Position numbers and translations under genes: made by a program | Assembly (NCBI RefSeq): GCF_021696945.1 | Contig: NZ_JACYHE010000010.1 | Span: forward strand, 1-64,000 | Source of the DNA: Streptomyces sp. JJ36 | Lineage (GTDB): Bacteria > Actinomycetota > Actinomycetes > Streptomycetales > Streptomycetaceae | Direction of reading: 5' to 3' | Length of the DNA stretch: 64,000 nt | Shown: positions 1 through 9,017 of the stretch, in pieces | Layout: each line of letters starts with the position of its first letter | Numbering within the stretch: position 1 is the first letter of the stretch | Notes under the pieces: model-generated | Seen by the model: only the letters and a program-made list of their open reading frames with translations | The model's database searches: none | What the model was told of the DNA's origin: nothing

Positions 1-291
1 CCGGGGCGGGGCCCGCGGGTGCCGCCCGCCGGACCGGGCCGGGCGGGCTCACGCCCGGCTGCGGCCCCGTACCGGAGCCGTGCGGCGCCCCGGGACCGGC
101 GGGTGTTCCCGGCCCGGCGGGCCGTTCCTGCCCGGGTGGGCCGGGCCTCCCGGGGCGGGCGGGCGTCACCGGCACGGGGACGGGCCGCGTCGCACGGTGC
201 GCGCGCGCGGGTGCCGGGGCGTCCCGGCCCGGCGGCTCCGCGGTGCGGTCCGCGGACGTCTCCGGGTGCGCGCCCGGCGCGTCCCCCTCCG
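1..291. other. Non-coding or unresolved left edge
   Basis: The stretch is extremely GC-rich, with runs of C/G and no reading frame that has credible codon bias, a ribosome binding site and a recognisable product. It lies just downstream of the stop codon of the hldE-like gene on the minus strand. No convincing terminator hairpin was picked out. It is either an intergenic region or the edge of a feature outside the window. Confidence 0.5.
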
Positions 292-1737
292 TCACGGGTG
301 GGCCTCGTCCGCGGCGAGCGGCGGGTGGGCGCTGCGGGTGAGGGCGACCCGCCGGGCGATCTCCGTGGTGGAGCGCCCGTCGAGGTAGGGGAGGACCAGC
401 GCCTGCCCGCCCCACTCGCCCAGCGCGGCCGCCTCCGGCAGCTCGTCGGCGCGGTAGTCGCCGCCCTTCACCCAGATGTCCGGGCGCAGCCGCCGGAGCA
501 GCGGCTCCGGGGTGTCCTCGGCGAAGACCGCGACGGCGTCCACGCTGCTGAGCCCGGAGAGCACCCGCACCCGGTCGTCCAGCGGGTTGAGCGGGCGGCC
601 CGGGCCCTTCAGCCGGCGCACCGAGGCGTCGGAGTTGACGCAGACGATCAGGCAGTCGCCGGTGCGGCGGGCGTTCTCCAGCAGCCCCACGTGTCCCGCG
701 TGCAGCAGGTCGAAGCAGCCGCCGGTGGCGACGACGGTGCCGTCCCGGGCCCGTACGGCGTCCGCCAGCGCGAACGGGTCCGCGGGCCGCCGGGCGGGGC
801 CGCGTCCGCCGCCCGGGGCGTCCTCCCAGAGCGCCGGGTTGCCGGCGCCCCCGGAGGAGACAAAGGCGGCCGCCTCGGAGACGGCGAGCTGCACCGCCTC
901 CTCCGGCAGGCCCCCGGCCGCCAGGGCGGCTGCCGCGGTGGCGGCGAAGCAGTCGCCGGCGCCGCACGGGTCGCCACCGGAGGTGCGGGTGGTCGGCACG
1001 TACATCGGGCTGTGCCCGCCCGCCCGGGTGAGCAGGGCTCCGCGTTCCCCGAGGGTGACCGCCACCGTGGCGGCCCGCCAGCGTTCGGCGAGCCGTGCGC
1101 CGCGGGCGCCGTGCGTCCGCAGGCCGTCCCGTTCGGCGGGCCGCCCGCCGGGGGTGTCCAGCGCGCACGCCTCGGTGGCGTTGGGCGTGGCCAGCCGGAC
1201 CCCCGCCACCGGGGGCCCGCCGCGCGGGTGCGGGTCCCACACCACCGGGGTGCGTCGGGCGGCCTCCGCGAGCTCGTCGCGCAGCGCGTCCGCCAGACCG
1301 CGCCCGTAGTCGGCGACGAGCACGGCCGCGGCCTCCCCGAGGACCTCCCGTACGGCGGCCCGCACGCCGTGGCCGGGCGGGCCGGGGGCGCCGTCTCCGC
1401 GGTCGATGCGCAGCAGCGGCCGGTTCCGGGTGCGGACCCGCGACTTGACGGGCAGGGTGCCGCGCAGCGGCAGCTCGATCAGCCGCACCCGCTGTTCCAG
1501 CGCCGCCCGCAGCGGGTCCGCGGCCGGTTCGGTGCCCAGCGCCGTGATCAGCACGGTCGGCCGGCCGGACCGGGCGGCCAGCGCGGCCGCGAGCCCGGCA
1601 CCGCCGGGCCTGCTGCGGTCGCCCAGGACGTCCACGACGGGCACCGGCGCGTCCGGCGCCAGCCGGTTGACCTCTCCGTCGACGTCCTGGTCGAGCAGCG
1701 TGTCGCCGATCACGACGAGGGGCTGCCGGTCGTCCAT
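292..1737 (-). CDS. hldE: Bifunctional heptose-7-phosphate kinase / heptose-1-phosphate adenylyltransferase (HldE/RfaE-like)
   Basis: The 481-residue protein has two domains. The N-terminal PfkB sugar kinase half has GDTLLDQDV near the start and the catalytic motif PCGAGDCF around residue 260. The C-terminal nucleotidyltransferase half has the GCFDLLHAGH (HxGH) signature around residue 345. In the family these steps phosphorylate D-glycero-D-manno-heptose 7-phosphate at C1 and later transfer AMP to give an ADP-heptose. The start is ATG at 1737 because GGAGGA sits 5 nt upstream; longer in-frame versions lack such a site. It is the last gene of the minus-strand glycan cluster, directly downstream of gmhA. 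The nucleotide specificity (ADP or GDP) is inferred and cannot be read from the motifs. Confidence 0.9.
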   Translation of the reverse strand: MDDRQPLVVIGDTLLDQDVDGEVNRLAPDAPVPVVDVLGDRSRPGGAGLAAALAARSGRPTVLITALGTEPAADPLRAALEQRVRLIELPLRGTLPVKSRVRTRNRPLLRIDRGDGAPGPPGHGVRAAVREVLGEAAAVLVADYGRGLADALRDELAEAARRTPVVWDPHPRGGPPVAGVRLATPNATEACALDTPGGRPAERDGLRTHGARGARLAERWRAATVAVTLGERGALLTRAGGHSPMYVPTTRTSGGDPCGAGDCFAATAAAALAAGGLPEEAVQLAVSEAAAFVSSGGAGNPALWEDAPGGGRGPARRPADPFALADAVRARDGTVVATGGCFDLLHAGHVGLLENARRTGDCLIVCVNSDASVRRLKGPGRPLNPLDDRVRVLSGLSSVDAVAVFAEDTPEPLLRRLRPDIWVKGGDYRADELPEAAALGEWGGQALVLPYLDGRSTTEIARRVALTRSAHPPLAADEAHP

Positions 1738-1796
1738 GGATTCCTCCGGGTCGTGGGGGTGTGCCGGGCGCGTCGGCCGCCGTCCGCCGCCGGGCC

Positions 1797-2516
1797 TCAG
1801 GCGACGCCGCGGCGCCGCACCCCGTACGGAGCCGCGGGTGCGGCCGGTGTGGTCCGGCCGGACGGGCCGGGCGGGGCCGCCGGTGTGGAGGGGGCGGGGG
1901 AGCCGGCCGGTGCGGCGGCGGCCGGGACCGCGGCCGTGCCGTCGGCGGCGGCCGCGTCGAACGCCTCGCACAGCAGGTGCAGCGCCACCAGGTGGGCCTC
2001 CTGCACCGTGGCCGTGCTGCCGCCCTCGATGCACAGTGCGTCGTCCGCCCGCTCCGCCAGCGGGTTGGGCGCCGGGCCGGTCATGGCCCACACCAGCACC
2101 CCGGCCGCCCGGCCGGTGTCCGCGGCCTTGAGCAGGTTGCCGCTGCGGCCGGAGGTGGAGAGCAGCACCAGCACGTCTCCGGGGCGGCCGTGGGCGGCGA
2201 CCTGGCGGGCGTAGAGCTCCTCGAAGCCGTAGTCGTTGCCGATCGCGGTGACGCTGGAGGTCTCCGCGTGCAGTGCCAGTGCCGAGTACGCGGGACGCTC
2301 CGTGCGGTACCGGCCCACGAGTTCGGCGGTGAGGTGCTGGGCCTGGGCTGCGCTGCCGCCGTTCCCCGCCGCCAGCAGCCGGCCGCCCACGGGGAGCACG
2401 GACGCCAGGTGCCGGCCCCAGGAGGTCACCTGCGGCAGGCCGCTGCTGCGGAAGCGGTGGAGCGCGGTCTGCAGCGACCGGCAGTGCTCCTGCGCCTGGT
2501 GAAGAGTGTCGCTCAT
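1797..2516 (-). CDS. gmhA: Sedoheptulose-7-phosphate isomerase (GmhA-like SIS protein)
   Basis: The SIS-domain protein (239 residues from the ATG at 2516) carries the GmhA signatures AGNGGSAAQAQHL, AIGNDYGFEELYARQV, LSTSGRSGNLLKA and EAHLVALHLLCEAFD; the last aligns with the catalytic His region. The family converts sedoheptulose 7-phosphate to D-glycero-D-manno-heptose 7-phosphate, the substrate of the neighbouring HldE-like kinase. The last ~55 residues are a low-complexity Ala/Pro/Gly tail not seen in compact GmhA enzymes. The start is uncertain: the ATG at 2516 has no strong ribosome binding site, while an AAGGAGGAAGG sequence lies ~45 nt further upstream at a GTG (2573) that would add 19 residues. 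Confidence 0.85.
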   Translation of the reverse strand: MSDTLHQAQEHCRSLQTALHRFRSSGLPQVTSWGRHLASVLPVGGRLLAAGNGGSAAQAQHLTAELVGRYRTERPAYSALALHAETSSVTAIGNDYGFEELYARQVAAHGRPGDVLVLLSTSGRSGNLLKAADTGRAAGVLVWAMTGPAPNPLAERADDALCIEGGSTATVQEAHLVALHLLCEAFDAAAADGTAAVPAAAAPAGSPAPSTPAAPPGPSGRTTPAAPAAPYGVRRRGVA

Positions 2517-2604
2517 GGGGGGTGCGGGCCGGTGCCGCCCGGTGCGGGGCGGCGGTGGCCCTTCCTCCTTCACAGGTGCGGTACGGAAAGGGTCGGCGGC
2601 GCGG

Positions 2605-3870
2605 TCAGGCCGCGCGCTGGGTCAGCAGCGACCGGGCGCCCGTGCGCGCCGCGGCCCCGGCCAGGTCGTGGTAGACGGCCTCGGTGGCGGCGGCCACCCG
2701 GTCCCAGCCGAAGCGGTCCAGGACCCGGCGCCGCCCGGCCGCGCCGCAGGCGGCCCGCGTCTGCGGGTCCGCCAGCAGCACCGCCACGGCCTTGGCGAGG
2801 GCCGCAGGGGAGCCGGGAGCCACCAGCCGTCCGGTCTCCGGGTCGCGGACGGTGTCCCGGTGGCCGCCGACGGCGGTGGCGACCACCGGCGTGCCGCAGC
2901 TCATGGCCTCCAGCGGCACGATGCCGAACGGCTCGTAGTCGGCGGGGCAGAGCACCGCGTCGGCGCCGCGCAGCAGCGCGGGCACCGCCGCGGGCGGTAC
3001 CGCGCCGGCGAACCGCACCCGGTCCGCGACGCCCAGGTCCGTGGCGAGGCGGCTCAGCCGGCGCACCTCCGGGTCGCCGGCCAGCCCGGCCGCCGGCGGG
3101 CCGCCGGCGATGACGAGTTCGGCGCGGGGCAGCAGCGACAGCGCGGCCACGGACAGCGCCGCGCCCTTGCGCGGCACCAGCCGCCCGATCTGGAGCAGCC
3201 GGTGGCGCAGCGTGCCGCGCCCGGCGGCGGGGCCGTGCGGGGAGAAGTGCGCGGGGTCGACCCCGCACGGGACCACGGTGGCGCGGTCCGGGTCGACGCC
3301 CATGGCGCGGAGTTCGGCGACCTCGTCGTGGCAGGTGGCGACGATCCGGTCGCAGGCGCGGCCGATCTCGGTCTCCCAGGCGACGCGTTCGGGCGGTGAG
3401 GTGTCGGCCTCCCGTTGGTGGCGCCGCTTCACGCTGCCCAGCGCGTGGTACGTGTGGGCGAACGGCACGCCGGTCTCGCGTGCGGCGTGCAGCGTCGCCA
3501 CCCCGGACATCCAGAAGTGCGCGTGCGCCACGTCCGGCGGCGCCGTCCGCCACTCCCGGGCGAGGAACGCGCCGAAGGCGGCCATGTGGGGGAGGAGTTC
3601 GTCCTTGGGCACGGGCCGCGGCGGGCCCGCGGGAACGTGCCGTACCGCGACGCCGGGCCGCAACGGCACGGTGTCCGGCGGTGCGGGGTCGTCCCGGCGG
3701 GTGTAGACGGTGACCCGGTGGCCGCGGTCGGCGAGCGCACCGGCGAGGTGGGCGACATGGACGTTCTGCCCGCCCGCGTCGACACCGCCCAGCACCGCCA
3801 GCGGGCTGGCGTGTTCGGAGACGAGCGCGACGGAGTACGGCTCGGTGTGCGGTTCCGGTGTGCGCGTCAT
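2605..3870 (-). CDS. Glycosyltransferase family 4
   Basis: The 421-residue GT-B glycosyltransferase has an N-terminal donor/acceptor motif GGVDAGGQNVHVAHLA, a middle LLQIGRLVPRKG segment and the GT4 EX7E-type motif EPFGIVPLEAMSCGTPVV around residue 315, which binds the nucleotide-sugar diphosphate. The general fold resembles MshA and sucrose-phosphate-synthase-like enzymes. ATG at 3870 overlaps the upstream gene's stop (ATGA) and is preceded by GAGGAGGTGA, so the two are probably translationally coupled. Acting with the heptose genes, it may add heptose or another sugar to a cell-surface glycan or a glycosylated metabolite; donor and acceptor are unknown. Confidence 0.85.
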   Translation of the reverse strand: MTRTPEPHTEPYSVALVSEHASPLAVLGGVDAGGQNVHVAHLAGALADRGHRVTVYTRRDDPAPPDTVPLRPGVAVRHVPAGPPRPVPKDELLPHMAAFGAFLAREWRTAPPDVAHAHFWMSGVATLHAARETGVPFAHTYHALGSVKRRHQREADTSPPERVAWETEIGRACDRIVATCHDEVAELRAMGVDPDRATVVPCGVDPAHFSPHGPAAGRGTLRHRLLQIGRLVPRKGAALSVAALSLLPRAELVIAGGPPAAGLAGDPEVRRLSRLATDLGVADRVRFAGAVPPAAVPALLRGADAVLCPADYEPFGIVPLEAMSCGTPVVATAVGGHRDTVRDPETGRLVAPGSPAALAKAVAVLLADPQTRAACGAAGRRRVLDRFGWDRVAAATEAVYHDLAGAAARTGARSLLTQRAA

Positions 3871-4835
3871 CCTCGCGTCACCTCCTCGATCAGGCGCTCC
3901 CAGTCGGTCAGGAAGCGCTTGAGCCCGTAGCGTTCGAGCGCGGCGCGCCGCGCCCGGGCGCCGTCCTCGGCGGCGGCCTGCGGGTCGTGCAGGTAGTCGC
4001 GGGCCCGTCGGGCGAGCACCTCGGGCCGGGTGGACAGGGCGCCCGCGCCTTCCGGGACGGCCTCCACCACCTCGGTGGTGGCCAGCGCGACCACGGGCAT
4101 GCCCAGGTGCATGGCCTCCAGCAGGGACAGCCCCAGGGAGGTCCAGCGCACCGGGTGCAGATAGAGCCGTCGCCGGGCCATCGCCGTGTGCAGCTCCGCC
4201 TGCGGCAGGTCCGCGCTGCGGCACCGCTCCGCGGGGAGCCCGAGCCGCCGCGGCAGGTCCCCGGTGCCCATGCCGAAGACGTCCAGCGGCACCGAGCCGG
4301 CGAAGAACGGGAGCAGGTCGGTGCCGGTGGTCCGTCCCCTGCGCAGCGGCTCGTTGACGACGACGGCGGCGCGCGGCTCGGTGCCCCGGTAGAGCTGCCC
4401 GGGGTCGACGATGCCGTGTTCGATCACGGCCGTGCGGGTGCCGCCGTTGTCCCAGAAGAGCCGGTTGAAGTGGGTGACATGGACGAGCACCAGGTCGTCG
4501 CGGTCGGCGTACGGGTGCCGGGTGTGCGGCACGCCCCCGTCCGGGGCGTTGTGCTCCAGGTAGACCGCGGGGACGTCCCGTCCGGGGCGCCGCCCGCCGA
4601 GCCAGCGCTCGGCGAGTTCCGCCTCGTGCGGGCGTTGCAGCACCACCAGGTCGACGGGTGTCTCCCGCAGTTCCTCCGGGGTGGCCTCGATCACCGCGTC
4701 CGGCCAGGGGAAGGTGGCGGCCCGGCCCAGGCCGTCCGGGCCGCGGCCGGGCAGCACCGGCACCAGATAGGTGTGCGGGCCCTGGACGAACGCCGTCGTC
4801 CAGGAGCCGTGCACGTGCCACAGCAGGATGTTCAC
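3867..4835 (-). CDS. Glycosyltransferase, GT4-like
   Basis: The 322-residue protein has a weak N-terminal Rossmann start (NILLWHVHGSWTTAF) and a C-terminal GT4-like half with TSLGLSLLEAMHLGMPVVAL and TEVVEAVPEGAGAL. It is shorter than the previous glycosyltransferase. GTG at 4835 has GGAGGTGG upstream and overlaps the stop of the upstream GT2 gene (GTGA). Its own stop overlaps the next gene (ATGA). The acceptor and sugar are not deducible. The tight overlaps indicate one polycistronic unit with the carbamoyltransferase and the heptose genes. Confidence 0.8.
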   Translation of the reverse strand: MNILLWHVHGSWTTAFVQGPHTYLVPVLPGRGPDGLGRAATFPWPDAVIEATPEELRETPVDLVVLQRPHEAELAERWLGGRRPGRDVPAVYLEHNAPDGGVPHTRHPYADRDDLVLVHVTHFNRLFWDNGGTRTAVIEHGIVDPGQLYRGTEPRAAVVVNEPLRRGRTTGTDLLPFFAGSVPLDVFGMGTGDLPRRLGLPAERCRSADLPQAELHTAMARRRLYLHPVRWTSLGLSLLEAMHLGMPVVALATTEVVEAVPEGAGALSTRPEVLARRARDYLHDPQAAAEDGARARRAALERYGLKRFLTDWERLIEEVTRG

Positions 4836-5956
4836 CCGCCCACCTCCGTCCGGGCCGGTGCCCGTCCGGGCACGCGCCGCCGCGGCTCCGCGGCGGCGGC
4901 GCGGGCGGCGCGGTGCCGGGCGGTCGGGGCCGCCCGGCGGTGCTGTACCAGCCCGCGCAGCCGGTGTGCGACGGCGGCGGGCGGGATGAGCAGGCTGGTG
5001 AGCGTCATGGTGACGACCTCCTCCCGGTCCCGGGGGCCCGGCAGGATGCGCCGCAGCGCGAACTCCGCGGTGCCGCCCAGCCACAGACCGGCGCTCAGCG
5101 CCGCGGTCCGGGGCCGGCCGGCCGCGCCCAGCGCGACGGCCGCCACCGCGGCGGAGACCACCGCGAGATGGGCCGGCAGACGGCCTCGCGGCGCCTCCGC
5201 GCGGTCCCGCCAGCCGGGGCCGTGCAGCCGTCGCATCAGCACGTCGTCGGCGTTCCCGGCCTGCGCGCGCAGCGACGCCCAGCGGTCGGAGGGGCGCACC
5301 GGGTGGACGGTGCGCCGGGTGCCGCGGGCCAGGGTCCAGCCCGCGTCCCGGACGCGCAGTGCCAGGTCCGCGTCCTCCCGGAAGGCACGGGGGAAACGCT
5401 CGTCAAAGCCGCCGGCGTCCTCCAGCGCCGCCCGGCGGTAGACCATGTCGGCGGTGATCCAGCGGGCGCCGGCGAGCCCGGCGGTGCCGCGTTCCCAGTC
5501 CGTGGGCCGCCGGTCCGGGGGCAGCGGCACCTCGACACGGGCCTCGACGCCCCCGGTGTCCGGGCCCGCCGCGGCGAGGTCCGCGGCCAGCTCGGCGGCC
5601 CAGGCGGGTCCGGGCACCACGTCGTCGTCGAGGAAGGCCACCCAGGGTTCGGAGGTGGCGCGCCAGCCGGCGTTGCGCGCGGCGGCCGGCCCGGCGGCCC
5701 GCCCCGGGACGATCTCGACGGACCCGGCGGCGGCGCGCAGCTCCTCCGGGATCTCCGCGGGCAGCGGGGTGCAGTCCCCGTGCGGGCGGTCGTCCACCAG
5801 CACCACCCGGCGGGGCGGGGGCCCGGCGGCCGCGGCGAGGGCGGCCAGCGTGGCGTTCAGGCTGGGCCGGCCGAGGGTGGGGATCACCACGGCGTAGGCG
5901 GGTTCCGGGTGCGTGCGGTGCCCGGTGGCCTCCGCGGGCTTACGGGGCGCGGTCAC
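4832..5956 (-). CDS. Glycosyltransferase family 2, membrane-associated
   Basis: The 374-residue protein starts its GT-A domain with AYAVVIPTLGRPSLN. It carries the divalent-metal DxD region as AFLDDDVVPGP near residue 113 and the acceptor-side motif FREDADLALRVRDAGW. The C-terminal third contains two or three hydrophobic segments (e.g. AVVSAAVAAVALGAA and LTSLLIPPAAVAHRL) that should anchor it to the membrane. GTG at 5956 has GGAGGCGG upstream and overlaps the stop of the carbamoyltransferase (GTGA). It probably works on the cytoplasmic face during glycan assembly. The precise sugar is unknown. Confidence 0.85.
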   Translation of the reverse strand: MTAPRKPAEATGHRTHPEPAYAVVIPTLGRPSLNATLAALAAAAGPPPRRVVLVDDRPHGDCTPLPAEIPEELRAAAGSVEIVPGRAAGPAAARNAGWRATSEPWVAFLDDDVVPGPAWAAELAADLAAAGPDTGGVEARVEVPLPPDRRPTDWERGTAGLAGARWITADMVYRRAALEDAGGFDERFPRAFREDADLALRVRDAGWTLARGTRRTVHPVRPSDRWASLRAQAGNADDVLMRRLHGPGWRDRAEAPRGRLPAHLAVVSAAVAAVALGAAGRPRTAALSAGLWLGGTAEFALRRILPGPRDREEVVTMTLTSLLIPPAAVAHRLRGLVQHRRAAPTARHRAARAAAAEPRRRVPGRAPARTEVGG

Positions 5957-7647
5957 CGGTCCGCCTCCGCGCGCGCGGCGTCCGGCTGCCCGTGGGCGAA
6001 GAAGGCGCTGCGCCGGACCAGGAAGGGGCCGATGGCCAGCACGTCCACCGGCGCCGAGCCGAAGCACTCCAGGGCGTCGCGGGGGTCGTCGACCATCGGC
6101 CGGCCCGCGGTGTTCAGACTGGTGTTGACCACCACCGGAAGCCCCGTCAGCCGTTCGAAGTCCTCCAGCATGCGGGCCACCAGCGGTTCGCTCTCCGCGT
6201 CGACCGTCTGGATCCGCGCGGTGCCGTCGACGTGGACGACGGCCGGGATGCGTTCCCGCCACTCGGGCGCGACCTCGTGCACGAAGAGCATGTACGGGCT
6301 GGGCAGCGGCCCGTCGAAGATCTCCGCCGCGCGGTCCTCGAGCACCATCGGCGCCACCGGCCGGAACTGCTCCCGCCCCTTGACGTCGTTGAGCCGCTCC
6401 AGGTTGCCGGAGCGCCCCGGGTGGGCCAGGAGCGAGCGGTGGCCCAGCGCCCGCGGCCCGTACTCCGACCGTCCCTGGAACCAGGCGACGATCGCGTCCC
6501 CGGCCAGCGCGTCGGCCACCGCGGCGGGCAGGTCCTCCGGGCGTTCGAAGGGGACGGCCGCGGTCTTGAGCCAGGCCTCCAGCTCCGCGTCGGACCAGCG
6601 GCGCCCGAGGGCGGCGCCGGCCATCGGCTCGGGCCGGTCCCCGTCGTCCGCCGCGGCCTGCAGGGCGCTGCCGAGCGCGGTGCCCGCGTCGCCGGCGGCC
6701 GGCTGCACCCACACCCGGTCGAAGGGGCCCTCGCGGGCGATCCGGCTGTTCGCCACGCAGTTGAGCGCCACCCCGCCGGCCATGGTGAGCAGCCGGTCGC
6801 CGGTGCGTCCGTGCAGCCAGCGGACCAGGTCCAGCAGGGTCTCCTCCAGGCAGAGCTGGGCGCTGGCGGCCAGATCGGCGTGGTCCTGGGACCACGCCTC
6901 GCCCGGCCGCCGCGGGGCGCACAGCTCGCTCCAGGGCACCCCGGCGGCACGGAAGCCGCCGTCGCCCGTGGGGTACACGTGGCGGCGCAGCTCGGCGAGC
7001 ATCCGCGGGCGGCCGTAGGAGGCGAGCGCCATCACCTTGTACTCGTCGGAGGAGCGGAGGAAGCCCAGATGCTCCGTCAGTTCCTCGTAGACCAGGCCCA
7101 GCGAGTGCGGCAGCTCCTGCCCGTGCAGCGGCTCGATCCGGTCGCCGCGGCGGCGGCCGGCCAGGTGGGAGGTCGCCTCGCCGCGGCCGTCCAGCACGAG
7201 CACCGCCGCCGACGGCTCTGACGAGGACGCCTCCGCGGGTGCGGCGAGCGCGCAGGAGGCGGCGTGCGCCATGTGGTGCGGCACGAAGCGGACGCGTTCC
7301 GGGTCCAGCCCGGGCAGGGCGGTGCGCAGGAAGCCGGGTACCTCGCGGGCGTAGGTCAGCCGGAGGGAGTCCCAGGGGTCGTCGAGGCCCATCGCGTCGG
7401 CGGGCCGGGCCAGCGCCGGGTCGAAGGAGTACGCCACGGCGTCCAGGTCCTGCGGCCGGAGCCCGGCCTCCCGCAGGCACCAGGCGGCCGCCTGTTCCGG
7501 GAGCTCCCAGGCGGCGAAGGGCACGGGGCGCTTGCCGTGCTTGCGCCGGGAGAACCGCTCCTCCTCCGCGGCCGCGACGGTGCGCCCGTCCACCACGAGA
7601 GCGGCGGCGGGGTCGTGGAAGAGGGCGTTGATGCCGAGTATCCGCAT
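5953..7647 (-). CDS. O-carbamoyltransferase (NodU/CmcH/TobZ family)
   Basis: The 564-residue protein begins MRILGINALFHDPAAALV and contains the metal-binding HHMAHAAS motif of the Kae1-like domain (near residue 122), AGGVALNCVANSRI, and the C-terminal YrdC-like domain with GRSEYGPRALGHRS and VNTSLNTAGRPMV. These enzymes use carbamoyl phosphate and ATP to place a carbamoyl group on a hydroxyl of a sugar or antibiotic. Family members are usually ~550-600 residues, so it is full length. AAAGG lies ~10 nt before the ATG. Its position at the 5' end of the overlapping run suggests the final glycan carries a carbamoylated sugar. Confidence 0.9.
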   Translation of the reverse strand: MRILGINALFHDPAAALVVDGRTVAAAEEERFSRRKHGKRPVPFAAWELPEQAAAWCLREAGLRPQDLDAVAYSFDPALARPADAMGLDDPWDSLRLTYAREVPGFLRTALPGLDPERVRFVPHHMAHAASCALAAPAEASSSEPSAAVLVLDGRGEATSHLAGRRRGDRIEPLHGQELPHSLGLVYEELTEHLGFLRSSDEYKVMALASYGRPRMLAELRRHVYPTGDGGFRAAGVPWSELCAPRRPGEAWSQDHADLAASAQLCLEETLLDLVRWLHGRTGDRLLTMAGGVALNCVANSRIAREGPFDRVWVQPAAGDAGTALGSALQAAADDGDRPEPMAGAALGRRWSDAELEAWLKTAAVPFERPEDLPAAVADALAGDAIVAWFQGRSEYGPRALGHRSLLAHPGRSGNLERLNDVKGREQFRPVAPMVLEDRAAEIFDGPLPSPYMLFVHEVAPEWRERIPAVVHVDGTARIQTVDAESEPLVARMLEDFERLTGLPVVVNTSLNTAGRPMVDDPRDALECFGSAPVDVLAIGPFLVRRSAFFAHGQPDAARAEADR

Positions 7648-7828
7648 GGGCGGGCCTTTCGAGGAAGGAGCGTCCGGGGACGGCGACCGGGCCGGAACGG
7701 CGGTGCGGAGGGGCGGACGGCGGCGACGACGGGGGTGCCGCACCGGTGCTCCGGGCTCCGCCGCCGGACGGCCGCCCGCCCGCGCCGTTCTGCGCGGTCC
7801 GTGCGGGGCCGTGCGGTCTGCCGGGGGG

Positions 7829-8794
7829 TCAGCCCGGGTCGTGGGCGCGGTGCCAGGCGATGGTGCGGGACAGGCCCTCGTCCACCGGCACCTCCGGCTG
7901 CCACTGGAGCTTGCCGCGGGCGAGGGTGATGTCGGGGCACCGGACCGCCGGGTCGTCGGTGGGACGTTCGGTGAAGGAGACCTCCGACCGGGAGTCCGCC
8001 AGCGCGATGACCCTGCGGGCCAGGTCGTGCATGCTGATCTCGTCCGGGTTTCCGATGTTCACCGGTCCCAGCAGGTCGGAGGCGGCCATGGCGAGCACCC
8101 CGCGCACGGTGTCGTCGACGTAGCACAGGGAGCGGGTCTGCCGCCCGTCGCCGGTGACCGTCAGCGGCTCCCCGGCGAGCGCCTGCCGTACGAAGGTGGG
8201 CACGGCGCGGCCGTCGTAGCCGCGCATCCGGGGACCGTAGGTGTTGAACAGCCGCACGATGCCGGTGTCCGTGCCGTGGGCGCCCGCCTCCGCGGTGGTC
8301 AGCGCCTCGCCGAAGCGCTTGGCCTCGTCGTAGACGCTGCGCGGGCCCACGGGGTTGACGTTGCCCCAGTACTGCTCGCTCTGCGGGTGCTGCTGCGGAT
8401 CGCCGTACGCCTCGGAGGTGGAGGCCAGCAGGAAGCGGGCGCCGTACCGGCGGGCCAGGGCCAGCGCGTTGCGGGTGCCGGAGCTGCCGGTCTCCATGGT
8501 GTGCAGCGGGAGCCGGAGGTAGTCGGCGGGCGAGGCCGGGGAGGCGAAGTGCAGCACCAGGTCGGCCGGGCGCTCGACGTCGAACGGGCGGCTCACGTCG
8601 GCCTCCAGCAGCCGGAACCCGGGCCGGCCGGTCAGGTGTGCGACGTTCTCGGGGGAGCCGGTGCAGAAGTCGTCGACACAGGTGACGGCGGTCCCCTCGG
8701 TGAGCAGTGCGGTGCACAGATGAGAGCCGAGGAAGCCGGCTCCGCCGGTGACCACGGCGTGTTCCCAACGGGGGGCGGTGGCAGCAGCCTTCAT
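7829..8794 (-). CDS. NAD-dependent sugar epimerase/decarboxylase, UDP-glucuronate decarboxylase-like
   Basis: The 321-residue extended SDR protein has the NAD-binding GGAGFLGSHL motif at residues 16-25, the catalytic Ser/Thr segment ASTSEAYGDPQQHPQ, YWGNVNPVGPRSVYDEAK with the YxxxK dyad near residue 153, and RLFNTYGPRM. The HPQxExYWGNVNPxGxRSxYDE block is characteristic of UDP-xylose synthase (UDP-glucuronate decarboxylase) relatives, so a pentose or modified nucleotide sugar is the likely product; a heptose 6-epimerase role cannot be excluded. ATG at 8794 is preceded by GGGGAG. A 181-nt gap separates it from the carbamoyltransferase. Confidence 0.85.
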   Translation of the reverse strand: MKAAATAPRWEHAVVTGGAGFLGSHLCTALLTEGTAVTCVDDFCTGSPENVAHLTGRPGFRLLEADVSRPFDVERPADLVLHFASPASPADYLRLPLHTMETGSSGTRNALALARRYGARFLLASTSEAYGDPQQHPQSEQYWGNVNPVGPRSVYDEAKRFGEALTTAEAGAHGTDTGIVRLFNTYGPRMRGYDGRAVPTFVRQALAGEPLTVTGDGRQTRSLCYVDDTVRGVLAMAASDLLGPVNIGNPDEISMHDLARRVIALADSRSEVSFTERPTDDPAVRCPDITLARGKLQWQPEVPVDEGLSRTIAWHRAHDPG

Positions 8795-8928
8795 GGACGG
8801 TCTCCCCTCTGCGCCGCTGTGGCGCCACAGGCGTCCGACGCGTGGGCCGGCGGGGGACGCCCGCCGGGGTCGTGCAGTCAACGGCCGGGAGTCACCGACC
8901 GATGCCTCACCGCAGTACCCGGGAGAAC

Positions 8929-8963
8929 CGGTTCGAATCAGGATATTCCGTGTTCAACCACGT
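8929..8963 (-). promoter_or_regulatory. AT-richer promoter-like segment upstream of the epimerase gene
   Basis: Within a 223-nt gene-free stretch this is the only AT-rich patch. On the minus strand it contains TTGAAC followed by GGAATATCCTGATTC. That is compatible with a promoter for the minus-strand epimerase gene starting at 8794, but spacing to a clear -10 is poor. The assignment rests on composition and position only. Confidence 0.25.
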
Positions 8964-9017
8964 TCCGGCCGCGTTCGCGGTCCCGCCACCACCGCGGGGG
9001 GCGGTCACCGCGGTCGC

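Noticed and set aside
4658..7018. 786-codon open frame on the plus strand
   Set aside because: It is antisense to three well-supported genes (GT2, carbamoyltransferase, GT4). In such GC-rich DNA long antisense frames are expected; the composition is Arg/Gly/Ala-rich without domains or a ribosome binding site.
8930..8939. GGTTCGAATC, a tRNA T-loop-like sequence
   Set aside because: No flanking complementary T-stem, anticodon arm or acceptor stem can be folded around it on either strand. It lies in an upstream region and is better read as promoter-proximal sequence.
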